A stretch of 64,000 bases of DNA, from assembly GCF_008710035.1 (NCBI RefSeq), contig NZ_VYKI01000006.1, positions 34,715 through 98,714 of the forward strand. The letters are read 5' to 3'. Below, piece by piece: positions 46,242 to 57,383 of this stretch. Both the position numbers and the translations under genes were made by a program. Origin of the DNA: Stenotrophomonas cyclobalanopsidis. GTDB lineage: Bacteria > Pseudomonadota > Gammaproteobacteria > Xanthomonadales > Xanthomonadaceae. The notes beneath the pieces were generated by a model. It saw only the letters and a program-made list of their open reading frames with translations, had not been told where the DNA came from and did no database searches. Within the stretch, counting starts at the first letter, position 1. Each line of letters starts with the position of its first letter.

Positions 46242-46256
46242 CCGCGGAGGAACACG

Positions 46257-46427
46257 ATGCTGGTAAGAGTAGGAAATCTCGACGAAGCCCTGCAGGTGCT
46301 GCAGGGCGTGGGCGAGCTGGGCCAGGGGCGCACGCACGCGACCTGCATGCAACGCCTGGCCGGCCGTCGCCACCTGGTGCTGGCAGGCGAGCAGGGCGGA
46401 AGACGCGATGGCTGCAAATGCCCCTAA
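46257..46427 (+). CDS. Possible 56-residue hypothetical protein
   Basis: ATG 46257 follows a good GGAGG site (46247-46251) 15 bases after the previous stop. It encodes MLVRVGNLDEALQVLQGVGE and a basic, Cys-containing end (GRRDGCKCP). There is no recognised domain, and G+C-rich DNA yields such frames by chance, so it is uncertain. The 245 bases between this and the chemoreceptor gene hold a three-fold CCGCAGT repeat (46527-46547) and nothing else I can support. Confidence 0.35.
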   Translation: MLVRVGNLDEALQVLQGVGELGQGRTHATCMQRLAGRRHLVLAGEQGGRRDGCKCP

Positions 46428-46672
46428 AGGCCGCGACCTGCGTGCCGATAACCTGACTGGATCCCGCTCCTGTCCCTTGCGGCTGGACTACAGGCTGCCC
46501 CCGACGGGTGGCCCGCGCTGTGTGTACCGCAGTCCGCAGTCCGCAGTCCAGAGCTTCACGCGCACAACGAACAAGGACGCTTCCCCTGCGCGTCCGCAAG
46601 TCCAGGCAATTGATGGCCCCGTCGGGCGTCCGCCCGCCGGATTGCAGTTCATTGGACTCCGAGGAACCCACG

Positions 46673-48496
46673 ATGCTGATGCCAGGCTTCACGGCGGGTG
46701 AGCAGACACCAACCGACCCACACTCCCGTTATTCGCCCTGGCGCGTGTTGCTGGCCGCGCTGGGCGGCCACCGCACCACCACCGATCTGTCCGCGCAGGA
46801 CCGCCGTCAGAATGAGCTGGCCGCGCAGGTGGCCGCGCTGCATCGCGTGCAGGCGGTCATCGAATTCGCCCTGGATGGCACCATCCTGCAGGCCAACGAC
46901 AACTTCCTGCAGGCGGTGGGCTATCGGCTGGACGAGATCCAGAGCCAGCACCACTCCCTGTTCGTCGATCCCGACCATGCAAGCAGTGCGGAGTACCGCG
47001 AGTTCTGGGCGCGGCTGGCGCGCGGCGAGTTCGACGCCGGCCAGTACCGGCGCTTCGGCAAGGGTGGGCGCGAGATCTGGATCCAGGCCTCGTACAACCC
47101 GGTGCTGGATTGCCAGGGGCGGCCGTACAAAGTGGTGAAGTTCGCCACCGACATCACCGCGCAGAAGCTGCAGGCCGCTGATTCGGCGGGCCAGCTGGCG
47201 GCGATCGACAAGTCGCAGGCGGTCATCGAGTTCAGCCTGGATGGACGCATCCTGTCGGCCAACGCCAACTTCCTGGCTGCCACCGGCTACACGCTGGACG
47301 AGGTCCGCGGCCAGCACCATTCGCTGTTCGTCGAACCCGACCATCGCGGGAGTGCCGAATACCGGCAGTTCTGGGAAAAACTGGGCCGTGGCGAGTACGA
47401 CGCCGGCCAGTACCGGCGACTGGGCAAGGGCGGGCGCGAGGTCTGGATCCAGGCGTCCTACAACCCGATCCTCGACATGAACGGCCGGCCATTCAAGGTG
47501 GTGAAGTACGCGACCGACATCACTGCCCAGGTACACGAGAACCTGGCCACCCAACGCGCCGTCGCGCAGACCCGCGAAGTGGTCGCGGCGGCAAAACAGG
47601 GCGACCTGACCCACCATGTGGACATGACCGACAAGCGCGGCCCCATCGCCGAGCTGTGCGAGGGCGTCAACGCGCTGGTGGAGGCGATGGCGGGCATCCT
47701 CGGCCAGATCAAGTTCGCCGCCGACACCATTGCGGTGGGCGCGAGCGAGATCTCGCAGGGCAACAGCGATCTGTCCCAGCGTACCGAGCAGCAGGCGGCC
47801 TCGCTGGAAGAAACGGCGGTGTCGATGAAGGGCCTGGCCGACACCGTGCAGCGCACCGCCACCCACGCACGCCAGGCCAGCGAACTGGCCGGCGGCGCGG
47901 CGGACGTAGCGGCGCGTGGTGGCACCGTGGTGCATGACGTGGTCTCGACCATGGCGGTGATCAACGCCTCCTCGCGCCGGATCGTCGACATCATCGGGGT
48001 GATCGACGGCATTGCCTTCCAGACCAACATCCTCGCGTTGAACGCGGCGGTGGAAGCGGCGCGCGCCGGCCAGCATGGTCGTGGTTTTGCCGTGGTGGCC
48101 ACCGAGATACGCGAGCTGTCGCAGCGTTCGGCCAGCGCGGCCAAGGAAATCAAGCAGCTCATCGACGCATCGGTGGCCAATGTCGGCGCCGGCACCGCGC
48201 AGGTGGAAAGTGCCGGGCGCACCATGGATGAGATCGTGCGCGATGTGCGCGGGGTCAGCGACCTGATGACCCAGATCAGCATAGCGGCCCAGCAGCAGAG
48301 CGATGACATCCAGCAGATGAACCAGGCCGTGGACCTGATCGACAAGGGTACGCAGCAGAACGCGGCACTGGTGGAAGAGGCCTCGGCGGCGGCACGCAGC
48401 ATGGAGGAACAGTCCGCGCAGCTGCTGCAGACCGTAGCCGGGTTCCGGGTGGATGCGGGGCAGGGCATGCACGCACCGATGCTGCGGGTGGTCTGA
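46673..48496 (+). CDS. Soluble PAS-PAS methyl-accepting chemotaxis protein
   Basis: A cytoplasmic chemoreceptor. The 607-residue protein has two PAS/PAC modules (about residues 55-170 and 175-295), a linker with HAMP-like region, and the MCP signalling domain with the hairpin tip around [20 protein letters not shown] (about residue 455). No membrane segment is seen. The two PAS modules are very alike (both contain [15 protein letters not shown] or [23 protein letters not shown]) and come from a recent internal duplication. The start ATG 46673 has a GAGGAA site. Confidence 0.9.
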   Translation: MLMPGFTAGEQTPTDPHSRYSPWRVLLAALGGHRTTTDLSAQDRRQNELAAQVAALHRVQAVIEFALDGTILQANDNFLQAVGYRLDEIQSQHHSLFVDPDHASSAEYREFWARLARGEFDAGQYRRFGKGGREIWIQASYNPVLDCQGRPYKVVKFATDITAQKLQAADSAGQLAAIDKSQAVIEFSLDGRILSANANFLAATGYTLDEVRGQHHSLFVEPDHRGSAEYRQFWEKLGRGEYDAGQYRRLGKGGREVWIQASYNPILDMNGRPFKVVKYATDITAQVHENLATQRAVAQTREVVAAAKQGDLTHHVDMTDKRGPIAELCEGVNALVEAMAGILGQIKFAADTIAVGASEISQGNSDLSQRTEQQAASLEETAVSMKGLADTVQRTATHARQASELAGGAADVAARGGTVVHDVVSTMAVINASSRRIVDIIGVIDGIAFQTNILALNAAVEAARAGQHGRGFAVVATEIRELSQRSASAAKEIKQLIDASVANVGAGTAQVESAGRTMDEIVRDVRGVSDLMTQISIAAQQQSDDIQQMNQAVDLIDKGTQQNAALVEEASAAARSMEEQSAQLLQTVAGFRVDAGQGMHAPMLRVV

Positions 48497-48553
48497 TCCG
48501 ACAAGGTGGCACCGCACCGGTGGTCCGGTGCGACCTGCGGCAGCAATCCCTCT

Positions 48554-49084
48554 CTAGCGGACAATCACGCTGGCAAACATCCAGAAATCACGCGGCACGT
48601 CGCGCACGCAACGGTAGGCTTGCAGCTTTCCTTCCTGCCGCATGCCCAGCTTGCGCAGCACGGCGATGGACGCATGATTGCTGTCCAGTACGGTGGCCTG
48701 CACGCGCGCGCAGCCAAGCGGCGCATGGTGTGCCCAGCACAGCGCGGCGCGGGCCACCGCAGTAGCAAGGCCACGGCCTTGATGGGCGGGTGCGATGTCG
48801 TAGGCCAGTTCGGCGCGCGCGTGGGCCAGCTCGATACCATTGAACCCAATGGTGCCCAGCAGGCACCCGTTCGGATCGACGATGGCCCAGCGCAATTCGC
48901 CTTGGTCGTTGCCATAGTGGGCAATCTGCCGCCGCAATCCGCTGACTGAGACGTCCGACCAGCTGGTGTGCTCGATGAAGCCGGGTGACGACAGGTAGGC
49001 TGACCAGGCCTCTGCATCGTCCGCAACCAGTGGTCGGAGTCGCGCCATCAGCGCAGTGGGCAGAGTGGGAGCAGAAGTTGGCAT
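48554..49084 (-). CDS. RimJ/RimL-type GNAT acetyltransferase
   Basis: A 176-residue GNAT of the ribosomal-protein-alanine acetyltransferase type. It has RLRPLVADDAEAWSAYLSSP, YDIAPAHQGRGLATAVARAA as the acetyl-CoA loop, and LDSNHASIAVLRKLGMRQEG, the typical RimJ/RimL C-terminal motif. The substrate is not known. The start is ATG 49084, with ATG at 49048 as an alternative. Confidence 0.85.
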   Translation of the reverse strand: MPTSAPTLPTALMARLRPLVADDAEAWSAYLSSPGFIEHTSWSDVSVSGLRRQIAHYGNDQGELRWAIVDPNGCLLGTIGFNGIELAHARAELAYDIAPAHQGRGLATAVARAALCWAHHAPLGCARVQATVLDSNHASIAVLRKLGMRQEGKLQAYRCVRDVPRDFWMFASVIVR

Positions 49085-49133
49085 CTGGCCAGTGTGAGGT
49101 GGCAAAGGCAGATGCTTCAAGGCCAGAAACGCC

Positions 49134-49160
49134 AAAGGCCAGGTCAATGACCTGGCCTTT
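49134..49160. terminator. Bidirectional terminator beside tRNA-Leu
   Basis: AAAGGCCAGGT (49134-49144), loop CAATG and ACCTGGCCTTT (49150-49160). An 11-base perfect stem with A-run and T-run on opposite sides. It ends transcription of the tRNA-Leu to its right. Confidence 0.85.
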
Positions 49161-49167
49161 TGTTCGA

Positions 49168-49254
49168 TGGTGCCGGTGAAAGGACTCGAACCTTCATGGG
49201 GTCACCCCCGGCTGATTTTGAGTCAGCTGCGTATACCATTCCGCCACACCGGCA
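49168..49254 (-). tRNA. tRNA-Leu (CAA)
   Basis: An 87-base class II tRNA with CCA encoded. The acceptor stem TGCCGGT pairs with ACCGGCA. The anticodon loop CTCAAAA gives CAA, reading UUG. The long variable arm (GGGGGTGACCCC) is typical of Leu. Confidence 0.95.
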
Positions 49255-49389
49255 GCAGCGGGCTAGTGTAACCGAGCCTGGCGGACCTTCATAGAGGCCT
49301 GTTCGGATAAGGCCAGAAGCCCGACGTCCTGTCGGCTATGGCTGGCTGATGGCTATACTGGATCGGCTTAACAGGTGGCGGGAGGCCCC

Positions 49390-49770
49390 ATGGCGGCGTT
49401 GCAGGATCTGCGCGTGTTGGTGGTCGAAAACGACGAAATGAGTGCCGCCCTGCTGCAGATGCAGCTGGTGCAGGCCGGCGCCGTGGTCGTCGGCCTGGCG
49501 GCGACGGTTGCTGAATCGCTGCGCCTGCTGCAGGAAACCTCGCCGGACGTGGCGCTGCTGGATTACCGGCTGGCCCGCAGCGAAACCAGTGAACCGGTCG
49601 CCGCGGCGCTCGCTGCAGCGGGCGTGCCCTTCGTGCTGGCCACCGGCATGACCGCCGAGCAGCTGCCTGCATCGATGCGCGACGGCGTGCTGCTGGTGAA
49701 ACCCTATCTGTCGGTGGATCTGTCGCAGGCCTTGCTGCGCGCCGTCGGTCGTACCAGCGCGCAGGCCTGA
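49390..49770 (+). CDS. Stand-alone receiver-domain response regulator
   Basis: A 126-residue single-domain receiver protein: RVLVVENDEMSAALLQMQLV holds the acidic pocket, VALLDYRLA the phosphoacceptor Asp (about residue 57), and LLVKPYLSVDLSQAL the conserved Lys. No output domain. It probably acts by protein-protein contact or as a phosphate sink. No histidine kinase gene is nearby. Confidence 0.85.
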   Translation: MAALQDLRVLVVENDEMSAALLQMQLVQAGAVVVGLAATVAESLRLLQETSPDVALLDYRLARSETSEPVAAALAAAGVPFVLATGMTAEQLPASMRDGVLLVKPYLSVDLSQALLRAVGRTSAQA

Positions 49771-49785
49771 GCGCAGTCTTCCGTC

Positions 49786-50742
49786 TCAGGCCGCTTCCTC
49801 GTAGACGTAACGCAGATCCTCGCGATCATCGAGGATGGCGTACTGCGTGGCCAACTGGTCCGGATCGGGATTGAGCCAGGCGTCCAGGTGTTCGCGACGG
49901 ATCGGTACCACGCCGCGGTCATGGCCGGCGGCAGCGACGTCGGCCGGTGGTGCGTCGGTAATCGCGGCGAAGGACAGCAGGCGACCCTCCGGTCCTTCCC
50001 ATTCGGCCCACAGGCAGGCCAGCAGCAGGTCGCGCGGTGGATCGGGGCGGAATTCCAGGACCACGTCCTGTTCCTTTTCATCTGCAGCCAAGCTGCGGCC
50101 GGCGATGGCATGGCGCGGCACATGCTCGTAGAACGCGCTGACCACCACCACGCCATGGCGCAGGCCGAAGGCGCCGCGCCAGTAGCCTTCCAGGCTGTCG
50201 CGGCGCGCGTTGTAGGTGCCCGGATAGAGCACGTCGTTGCGTGCGGGCTTGTCCGGCAGGCGGCACTGGTAGCGCATCGGCTTGATCACCCGCTGCCCGT
50301 TCTCGCTGACCATCACCGGCGCGTAGGTGCCAGGGAAGATGCGGTTGTCGCGGGGCAGCAGCTGCACCCGGTGCAGATCATCCAAGCGGGCCTGTGCACG
50401 CTCGATGCGGTTGCTGGCCACGCGCAGGTCGTTGCGTGCCTTCTGCGTGGGCCGCGTGACCAGCGTGGCGTTGGCGATGTCGCGCCGTTCGCCCTGCTTC
50501 AGCAGTTCGGCCTGCAGCGTCTGCTGCTCCTCGGCATGCCATTGCTGGATCTTCGCCACGATGTCGCGGCCCTGTTCGGTGCGCGCACCGGCAAAACCAT
50601 CGTCCATGGCCTTGGGCGTCTTCGGCCGCTTCTTGCCGGGATCGTGTGCGTACAGCTCGGCGAATTCTTCCAGCGACAGCACGGCGCCGTACTCACGGAC
50701 GAGCTTGGCGTAGTCGGCGCGGATCAGGGCGGAATAGCACAT
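49786..50742 (-). CDS. SRAP-family (YedK/HMCES-like) abasic-site protein
   Basis: Forms a covalent link with abasic sites in single-stranded DNA. The protein begins MCYSALIRADY, so Cys2 becomes the N-terminal nucleophile after Met removal, which fixes the start at 50742. The later motifs TYNARRDSL and VVSAFYEHV (Asn/Arg and the catalytic Glu), and GVVPIRREHLDAWLNP are present. At 318 residues it is longer than YedK, with an inserted helical region at about residues 30-120. Divergent from the GNAT gene at 50819. Confidence 0.85.
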   Translation of the reverse strand: MCYSALIRADYAKLVREYGAVLSLEEFAELYAHDPGKKRPKTPKAMDDGFAGARTEQGRDIVAKIQQWHAEEQQTLQAELLKQGERRDIANATLVTRPTQKARNDLRVASNRIERAQARLDDLHRVQLLPRDNRIFPGTYAPVMVSENGQRVIKPMRYQCRLPDKPARNDVLYPGTYNARRDSLEGYWRGAFGLRHGVVVVSAFYEHVPRHAIAGRSLAADEKEQDVVLEFRPDPPRDLLLACLWAEWEGPEGRLLSFAAITDAPPADVAAAGHDRGVVPIRREHLDAWLNPDPDQLATQYAILDDREDLRYVYEEAA

Positions 50743-50818
50743 GGGCATTCTTTGGGCGAAGGTCGCAGCGGCTGCGACGAGACTGCGGCAGGATAGCCCG
50801 ACACCCGGGAGATGACGC

Positions 50819-51235
50819 ATGAACGATTCGACGAGCTGCCAGTTCCGCGATGGCGTGCCGACCGTTGAGGATTACTGCCAGCTGCGGCTGCTGGCGGGGC
50901 TGAGCGCCAAGACCGCCGAGGCCGCCAGCCGCGCGCTGCCCAATACCCTGTTCGGGGTCTGCGCGTACCAGGGCAGCGAACTGGTGGCGATGGGCCGGAT
51001 CGTCGGCGATGGTGGCTGCCACCTGCAGGTGTGCGATATCGCGGTCGTGCCCCGGTTGCAGGGGCAGGGCTTGGGCAAGGAGGTGATGCGGCGGCTGGAC
51101 GCCTGGATGGAGGCAACGCTGCCGCCGTCGGCCTATGTGAGCCTGCTGGCCGATGGTGAGGCGCACCGCCTGTATGCGCAGTTCGGGTTTGCACCGACGG
51201 CGCCGGCCTCGATCGGGATGTATCGGCGGTTCTGA
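50819..51235 (+). CDS. GNAT N-acetyltransferase
   Basis: A 138-residue acetyltransferase with CDIAVVPRLQGQGLGKEVM (acetyl-CoA loop) and a C-terminal LYAQFGFAPTAPASIGMYRR. It resembles the small YjdJ/PhnO-like GNATs found widely in Proteobacteria. The substrate is unknown. It starts 76 bases from the divergent SRAP gene. Confidence 0.86.
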   Translation: MNDSTSCQFRDGVPTVEDYCQLRLLAGLSAKTAEAASRALPNTLFGVCAYQGSELVAMGRIVGDGGCHLQVCDIAVVPRLQGQGLGKEVMRRLDAWMEATLPPSAYVSLLADGEAHRLYAQFGFAPTAPASIGMYRRF

Positions 51236-51291
51236 GTCAGTGGCATCAGGCATTCATCCACGCATGGCGTGGATCTACTGGAATGACAGGC

Positions 51292-51318
51292 AAAAAAAAC
51301 CCCGGCCGAGGCTGGGGT
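51292..51318 (-). terminator. Terminator for the tRNA-Ala/Glu unit (promoter-distal)
   Basis: On the - strand, ACCCCAGC, loop CTCG, and GCCGGGGT run into eight T residues (51299-51292). It ends the Ala2-Glu2-Ala1-Glu1 transcript just after tRNA-Glu1. Confidence 0.85.
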
Positions 51319-51328
51319 CTTCAAGAAT

Positions 51329-51404
51329 TGGCGTCCCCACGGGGATTCGAACCCCGGTCGCCACCGTGAAAGGGTGATGTCCTAGGCCTCTAGACGATGG
51401 GGAC
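51329..51404 (-). tRNA. tRNA-Glu (TTC), copy 1
   Basis: A 76-base tRNA with encoded CCA. The anticodon loop (CTTTCAC region) gives TTC. It is identical in body to copies 2 and 3. Confidence 0.95.
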
Positions 51405-51450
51405 GCACGAAAACTTCAAGTTGTAGATCTTCGACGGCCTAATGTCGAAG

Positions 51451-51526
51451 TGGTGGAGCCAAGCGGGATCGAACCGCTGACCTCCTGCATGCCATGCAGG
51501 CGCTCTCCCAGCTGAGCTATGGCCCC
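51451..51526 (-). tRNA. tRNA-Ala (GGC), copy 1
   Basis: A 76-base tRNA with encoded CCA. The anticodon stem-loop CTGCATGGCATGCAG gives GGC. A spacer with a small hairpin (GACGGCCTAATGTCG) joins it to tRNA-Glu copy 1. Confidence 0.95.
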
Positions 51527-51572
51527 ATGAAACTCCGGATTGTCCTGCCGGGAGCAGGGTCCGTTTTGAAAC

Positions 51573-51648
51573 TGGCGTCCCCACGGGGATTCGAACCCCG
51601 GTCGCCACCGTGAAAGGGTGATGTCCTAGGCCTCTAGACGATGGGGAC
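51573..51648 (-). tRNA. tRNA-Glu (TTC), copy 2
   Basis: Same body as copy 1, 76 bases with CCA, anticodon TTC. Confidence 0.95.
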
Positions 51649-51697
51649 GCACGAAAAACTACACGTTGTAGAACCTTCGACGGCCTAATGTCGAAAG

Positions 51698-51773
51698 TGG
51701 TGGAGCCAAGCGGGATCGAACCGCTGACCTCCTGCATGCCATGCAGGCGCTCTCCCAGCTGAGCTATGGCCCC
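51698..51773 (-). tRNA. tRNA-Ala (GGC), copy 2
   Basis: Same body as copy 1, 76 bases with CCA, anticodon GGC. It is the promoter-proximal gene of the four-tRNA unit. Confidence 0.95.
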
Positions 51774-51910
51774 GTGTTACCGAGCCGCCTATCTTACCAA
51801 CGTATTCACCTTTGTGGAAGCTTTTTTTCGCTTTCTTCGTTTTGGTTCACCGCGGCCACGAGGGCAGGGGAACCGCAACGCCACAACCTGAACGCCGGTA
51901 GGCGGTGAAC

Positions 51911-51937
51911 AAAAAAGACCCGGTTATCGGCCGGGTC
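51911..51937 (-). terminator. Terminator for the tRNA-Ala3/Glu3 unit
   Basis: On the - strand, GACCCGG (51937-51931), a 7-base loop, and CCGGGTC (51923-51917) are followed by six T residues. It separates the Ala3-Glu3 pair from the downstream four-tRNA unit, which must have its own promoter in 51774-51910. Confidence 0.88.
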
Positions 51938-51956
51938 CTCGTTGTTCGTGATGAGT

Positions 51957-52032
51957 TGGCGTCCCCACGGGGATTCGAACCCCGGTCGCCACCGTGAAAG
52001 GGTGATGTCCTAGGCCTCTAGACGATGGGGAC
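51957..52032 (-). tRNA. tRNA-Glu (TTC), copy 3
   Basis: Same body as copies 1 and 2, 76 bases with CCA, anticodon TTC. Confidence 0.95.
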
Positions 52033-52087
52033 GCAGATCTCATCAATGTTCTTTTGCGACTCTTCCGACGGCCTAATGCCGAAAGAT

Positions 52088-52163
52088 TGGTGGAGCCAAG
52101 CGGGATCGAACCGCTGACCTCCTGCATGCCATGCAGGCGCTCTCCCAGCTGAGCTATGGCCCC
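52088..52163 (-). tRNA. tRNA-Ala (GGC), copy 3
   Basis: Same body as copies 1 and 2, 76 bases with CCA, anticodon GGC. First gene of the Ala3-Glu3 unit. Confidence 0.95.
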
Positions 52164-52252
52164 ACGTCGCTGAGGAGCGAAATAATAGCTGTGCCCCCGG
52201 GGGTTGGCAAGCGTTTGTTGCACTTTTCTTCACGTCCGTTGCGAGGTCGTTG

Positions 52253-54822
<2,570 letters not shown>

Positions 54823-54826
<4 letters not shown>

Positions 54827-55221
54827 GCGTTGTCCTCGGTCAGTGCGGCGAGGATGGGGCACTGTTCCAGCGCGCCATGGCCGGGGCAGGCGTCCACCAG
54901 CTGTGCCAGTGCGGCATGCATGCGCTGCAGTTCGGCCATCCGCTGCTCGATGTCGAGCAGGCGGGCCTGTGCCGTATCGCGCACGCTGGCCATGTCCTGC
55001 TGGTGGCGATCGCTCAGTGCCAGCAGCTCGGCGATTTCCTCCAGGCTGAAACCCAGCGCCTTGGCCCGGCGGATGAAGCGCAGCCGGCGCAGGTCCTGCT
55101 CGCCGAAGATGCGGTAGCCGCCGGCAGAGCGCGCCGCGGTGGGCAGCAGCTGCTGGCGTTCGTAGTAGCGGACGGTGTCGATCGGCACCCCGGCCTCGCG
55201 GGCCAGCTGTCCAATATTCAT
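54823..55221 (-). CDS. MerR-family copper-type regulator
   Basis: A 132-residue MerR/CueR-like activator of the ATPase gene. It has the winged helix [20 protein letters not shown], a long dimer helix and a metal-binding loop [10 protein letters not shown] with eight residues between the two cysteines. E. coli CueR has seven between its pair as I recall, so metal choice is not certain, but the neighbour supports Cu(I). It is the first gene of the operon and has a MerR-type promoter upstream. Confidence 0.88.
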
Positions 55222-55245
55222 GGCGCACTCCTGGTGGATGTCGCC

Positions 55246-55277
55246 ATTGTCAACCCTGGAGTCTAGTCAAGAGTCAA
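55246..55277 (-). promoter_or_regulatory. MerR-type promoter with 20-base spacer
   Basis: On the - strand TTGACT (55277-55272) is followed after 20 bases by GACAAT (55251-55246). The spacer has imperfect dyad symmetry (ACTCTTG against CCAGGGT). Over-long 19-20 base spacers are the mark of MerR-family promoters, which the regulator untwists when it binds metal. It drives merR-copA. Confidence 0.6.
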
Positions 55278-55401
55278 GGGTTTATGGGTTTCCCCCATTC
55301 AGCGCACTTTGCAACTTTCTTCATAGCCCTGCCGTTGCGGCACTTCCTACCCTTCGCCTGAACCGGCCGCTCGACGGCCTGAACGAATGGAGGAGGGGAG
55401 T

Positions 55402-56469
55402 GTGGAGGGACTGAACAACGAGGGTTTCGTCGAGGTTGCCGTGGTCGAGTATCCGGGGGGGGATCCGTCAGCAGCTTCGGTATTGGCTGAAATGGCCCAT
55501 GTGGCCAATCGCCTGGCCCAGCAGCAGCGGCGCCCCAGTGCCCGCGTGCTGGTCACCCGCTGGATCGTGCCGGCCAGCAACCGCGGCGTGAACCGCATCG
55601 CCGGCGCGGAAATGCTGGATGCGGCGATTCCCGCCGTGATCGCCCTGCCGGGCCAGGTCAGCCCGGTGGTCTCGGTGCGCGCCGAGGAAGTCCTGCTGGA
55701 CTGGCTGCGTGCGCATTACGACGGCGGCAGCCTGTTGGCCGCGGCGGCCGACGGCGTCGGCGTGCTGGCTCGGGCGGGCCTGCTGGCTGGGCGCACCGTG
55801 TCGGGCCCTGATCTGCGACGCCATCCGGGCCTGCAGGGCCAGGCCGCCAGCTGGGCCCCCAGCGAACGTACGCTGGTCGATGATGGCGACCTGCTCACCG
55901 TGGCCGGCCCGCAGGCATGGCGTTACCTGGGCCTGCGCCTGCTGTATCGCCTGCACGGGCAGGGCGTGGCCAGCGCGGTCGCACAGCAGTTGGGCATCGT
56001 CGTACCGGCGGGCGTGCAGCAGGACCTGGAGCGGTTCAGTGCCAACTTCGCCCACGGCGACCGTGATGTGCTCAAGGCCCAGCGCTGGCTGCACACGACG
56101 TCTGCACGCGGGGCGACGCTGCCGGCCATCTGCGAGGTCTCCGGCCTTGAGCCGCGGACGCTGCAGCGGCGCTTCCTGAAAGCCACCGGGCTGCGCCCCA
56201 TCGAGTACTGCCAGCGGCTGCGCGTGGCCAAGGCGCAGACCCTGCTGCAGCAGGGCGCCAGCATCGACGAGGTGGCCTGGGGCGTGGGTTATGCGGACCA
56301 GAGCGCGTTCCGTCGCCTGTTCCTGCGCATCGTCGGCATGACGCCGGCCAATTACCGCCGGCACGTGAACTGCAAGCGGCGTGAGCGCGCGTTGCCGGCA
56401 CCGGCGGCGATAGCATCGCGGGCCGTGCCGGTGGTACCGGTTGCAGACTCGCGGCTGGACGCGGCCTGA
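55402..56469 (+). CDS. AraC-family regulator with DJ-1/PfpI-like N-terminal domain (GlxA type)
   Basis: A 355-residue regulator. The N-terminal two-thirds (about residues 1-200) resembles the class I glutamine amidotransferase-like/DJ-1 domain of GlxA-type AraC proteins. The C-terminal AraC helix-turn-helix region is around LPAICEVSGLEPRTLQRRFL and IDEVAWGVGYADQSAFRRLF. GTG 55402 is chosen since GGAGGAGG lies just ahead; ATG 55387 overlaps that site. Direct target not known; it lies next to two thiol-redox genes. Confidence 0.83.
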   Translation: MEGLNNEGFVEVAVVEYPGGDPSAASVLAEMAHVANRLAQQQRRPSARVLVTRWIVPASNRGVNRIAGAEMLDAAIPAVIALPGQVSPVVSVRAEEVLLDWLRAHYDGGSLLAAAADGVGVLARAGLLAGRTVSGPDLRRHPGLQGQAASWAPSERTLVDDGDLLTVAGPQAWRYLGLRLLYRLHGQGVASAVAQQLGIVVPAGVQQDLERFSANFAHGDRDVLKAQRWLHTTSARGATLPAICEVSGLEPRTLQRRFLKATGLRPIEYCQRLRVAKAQTLLQQGASIDEVAWGVGYADQSAFRRLFLRIVGMTPANYRRHVNCKRRERALPAPAAIASRAVPVVPVADSRLDAA

Positions 56470-56549
56470 CAACCACGGGACGCCGCGCTTGCAGCGCGGG
56501 CGCGGCGCTCCGACCATGCAGGACTCTGGAATGTGGTGCAGGTGATGTA

Positions 56550-57353
56550 ATGGCAAGTGTGGGGCCGGTGCCGATGCCGGCAGGGGTGATTCTGATCTGT
56601 CTGCTTCTGGCAATGGGCATCGCGCGGCTCTGGCCGGCGCGCCAGCCCGTGCCGCTGCGGCCTTCGGGCGCGGGCCAGGTGCTGGACATGCTGCTGGTCG
56701 GCCTGCTGTGCGGCCGTGTGTCCTTCATTGCCGCCAATTTCGCTTTCTATCGTGACGCGCCCTGGAGCATGTTGCAGATTGCCGATGGCGGCTATCACGT
56801 GGTCGTCGTGCTGGCTGCCGCGCTGGGGTGGGGTGTCTGGCGCCTGCGTCGTCATCCTTTGCTGCGTGTTCCTGTGTTGTGCAGTGCACTCGTTGGTGCG
56901 CTGCTGTGGGGCGTGGGCAGTTATGGTCTGTCGCAGTGGCAGGCCAACACGCTGTCCCTGCCGGCGGTGCAGGTGGTGGATCTGCAGGGGCAGTCGCTTG
57001 ACCTCGATCGATTCCGTGGCAAGCCCGTGGTGCTGAATCTCTGGGCCAGCTGGTGTGGCCCATGCCGGCGCGAAATGCCGGTTCTGGCCCGTGCGCAGCA
57101 GTCCCACCCCGGACTGCAGTTCGTCTTCCTCAACCAGGGCGAAGGCCAGGAGGAGGTACAGCAGTTCCTGGCCGCAGAGCAGCTTGCACTGCGCGATGTC
57201 CTGCTGGACGAGCCTGCGTCGGCCTCCACCGCGCTGGGCGTGCGGGCCTATCCCTCGACCCTGTTCTTCGATGCGCAAGGGCGCCTGCAGGATCTGCACC
57301 TCGGTGAACTGACCCAGGCCGGTCTTGAACACAAACTGCGCAGGCTGCGGTAG
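56550..57353 (+). CDS. TlpA-like thioredoxin fold protein with N-terminal membrane half
   Basis: A membrane-anchored envelope disulfide reductase. The 267-residue protein has three to four membrane helices (about residues 8-24, 42-63, 78-95 and 104-122), then a thioredoxin domain (about residues 135-267) with the active site WASWCGPCRREM. The sequence GRVSFIAANFAFYRDAPW in the membrane half resembles part of prolipoprotein diacylglyceryl transferase (Lgt), so it may be an Lgt-like/TlpA fusion. That similarity is from memory only. The DsbG-like gene follows after 30 bases and may share its transcript. Confidence 0.82.
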   Translation: MASVGPVPMPAGVILICLLLAMGIARLWPARQPVPLRPSGAGQVLDMLLVGLLCGRVSFIAANFAFYRDAPWSMLQIADGGYHVVVVLAAALGWGVWRLRRHPLLRVPVLCSALVGALLWGVGSYGLSQWQANTLSLPAVQVVDLQGQSLDLDRFRGKPVVLNLWASWCGPCRREMPVLARAQQSHPGLQFVFLNQGEGQEEVQQFLAAEQLALRDVLLDEPASASTALGVRAYPSTLFFDAQGRLQDLHLGELTQAGLEHKLRRLR

Positions 57354-57383
57354 CCTGCGCGGGCATTTCCTTTTGGAGTTCCC

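Noticed and set aside
46527..46547. Three CCGCAGT heptamers as regulatory repeats
   Set aside because: Short, no known binding site, and just upstream of a gene with a normal ribosome site; probably chance or slippage.
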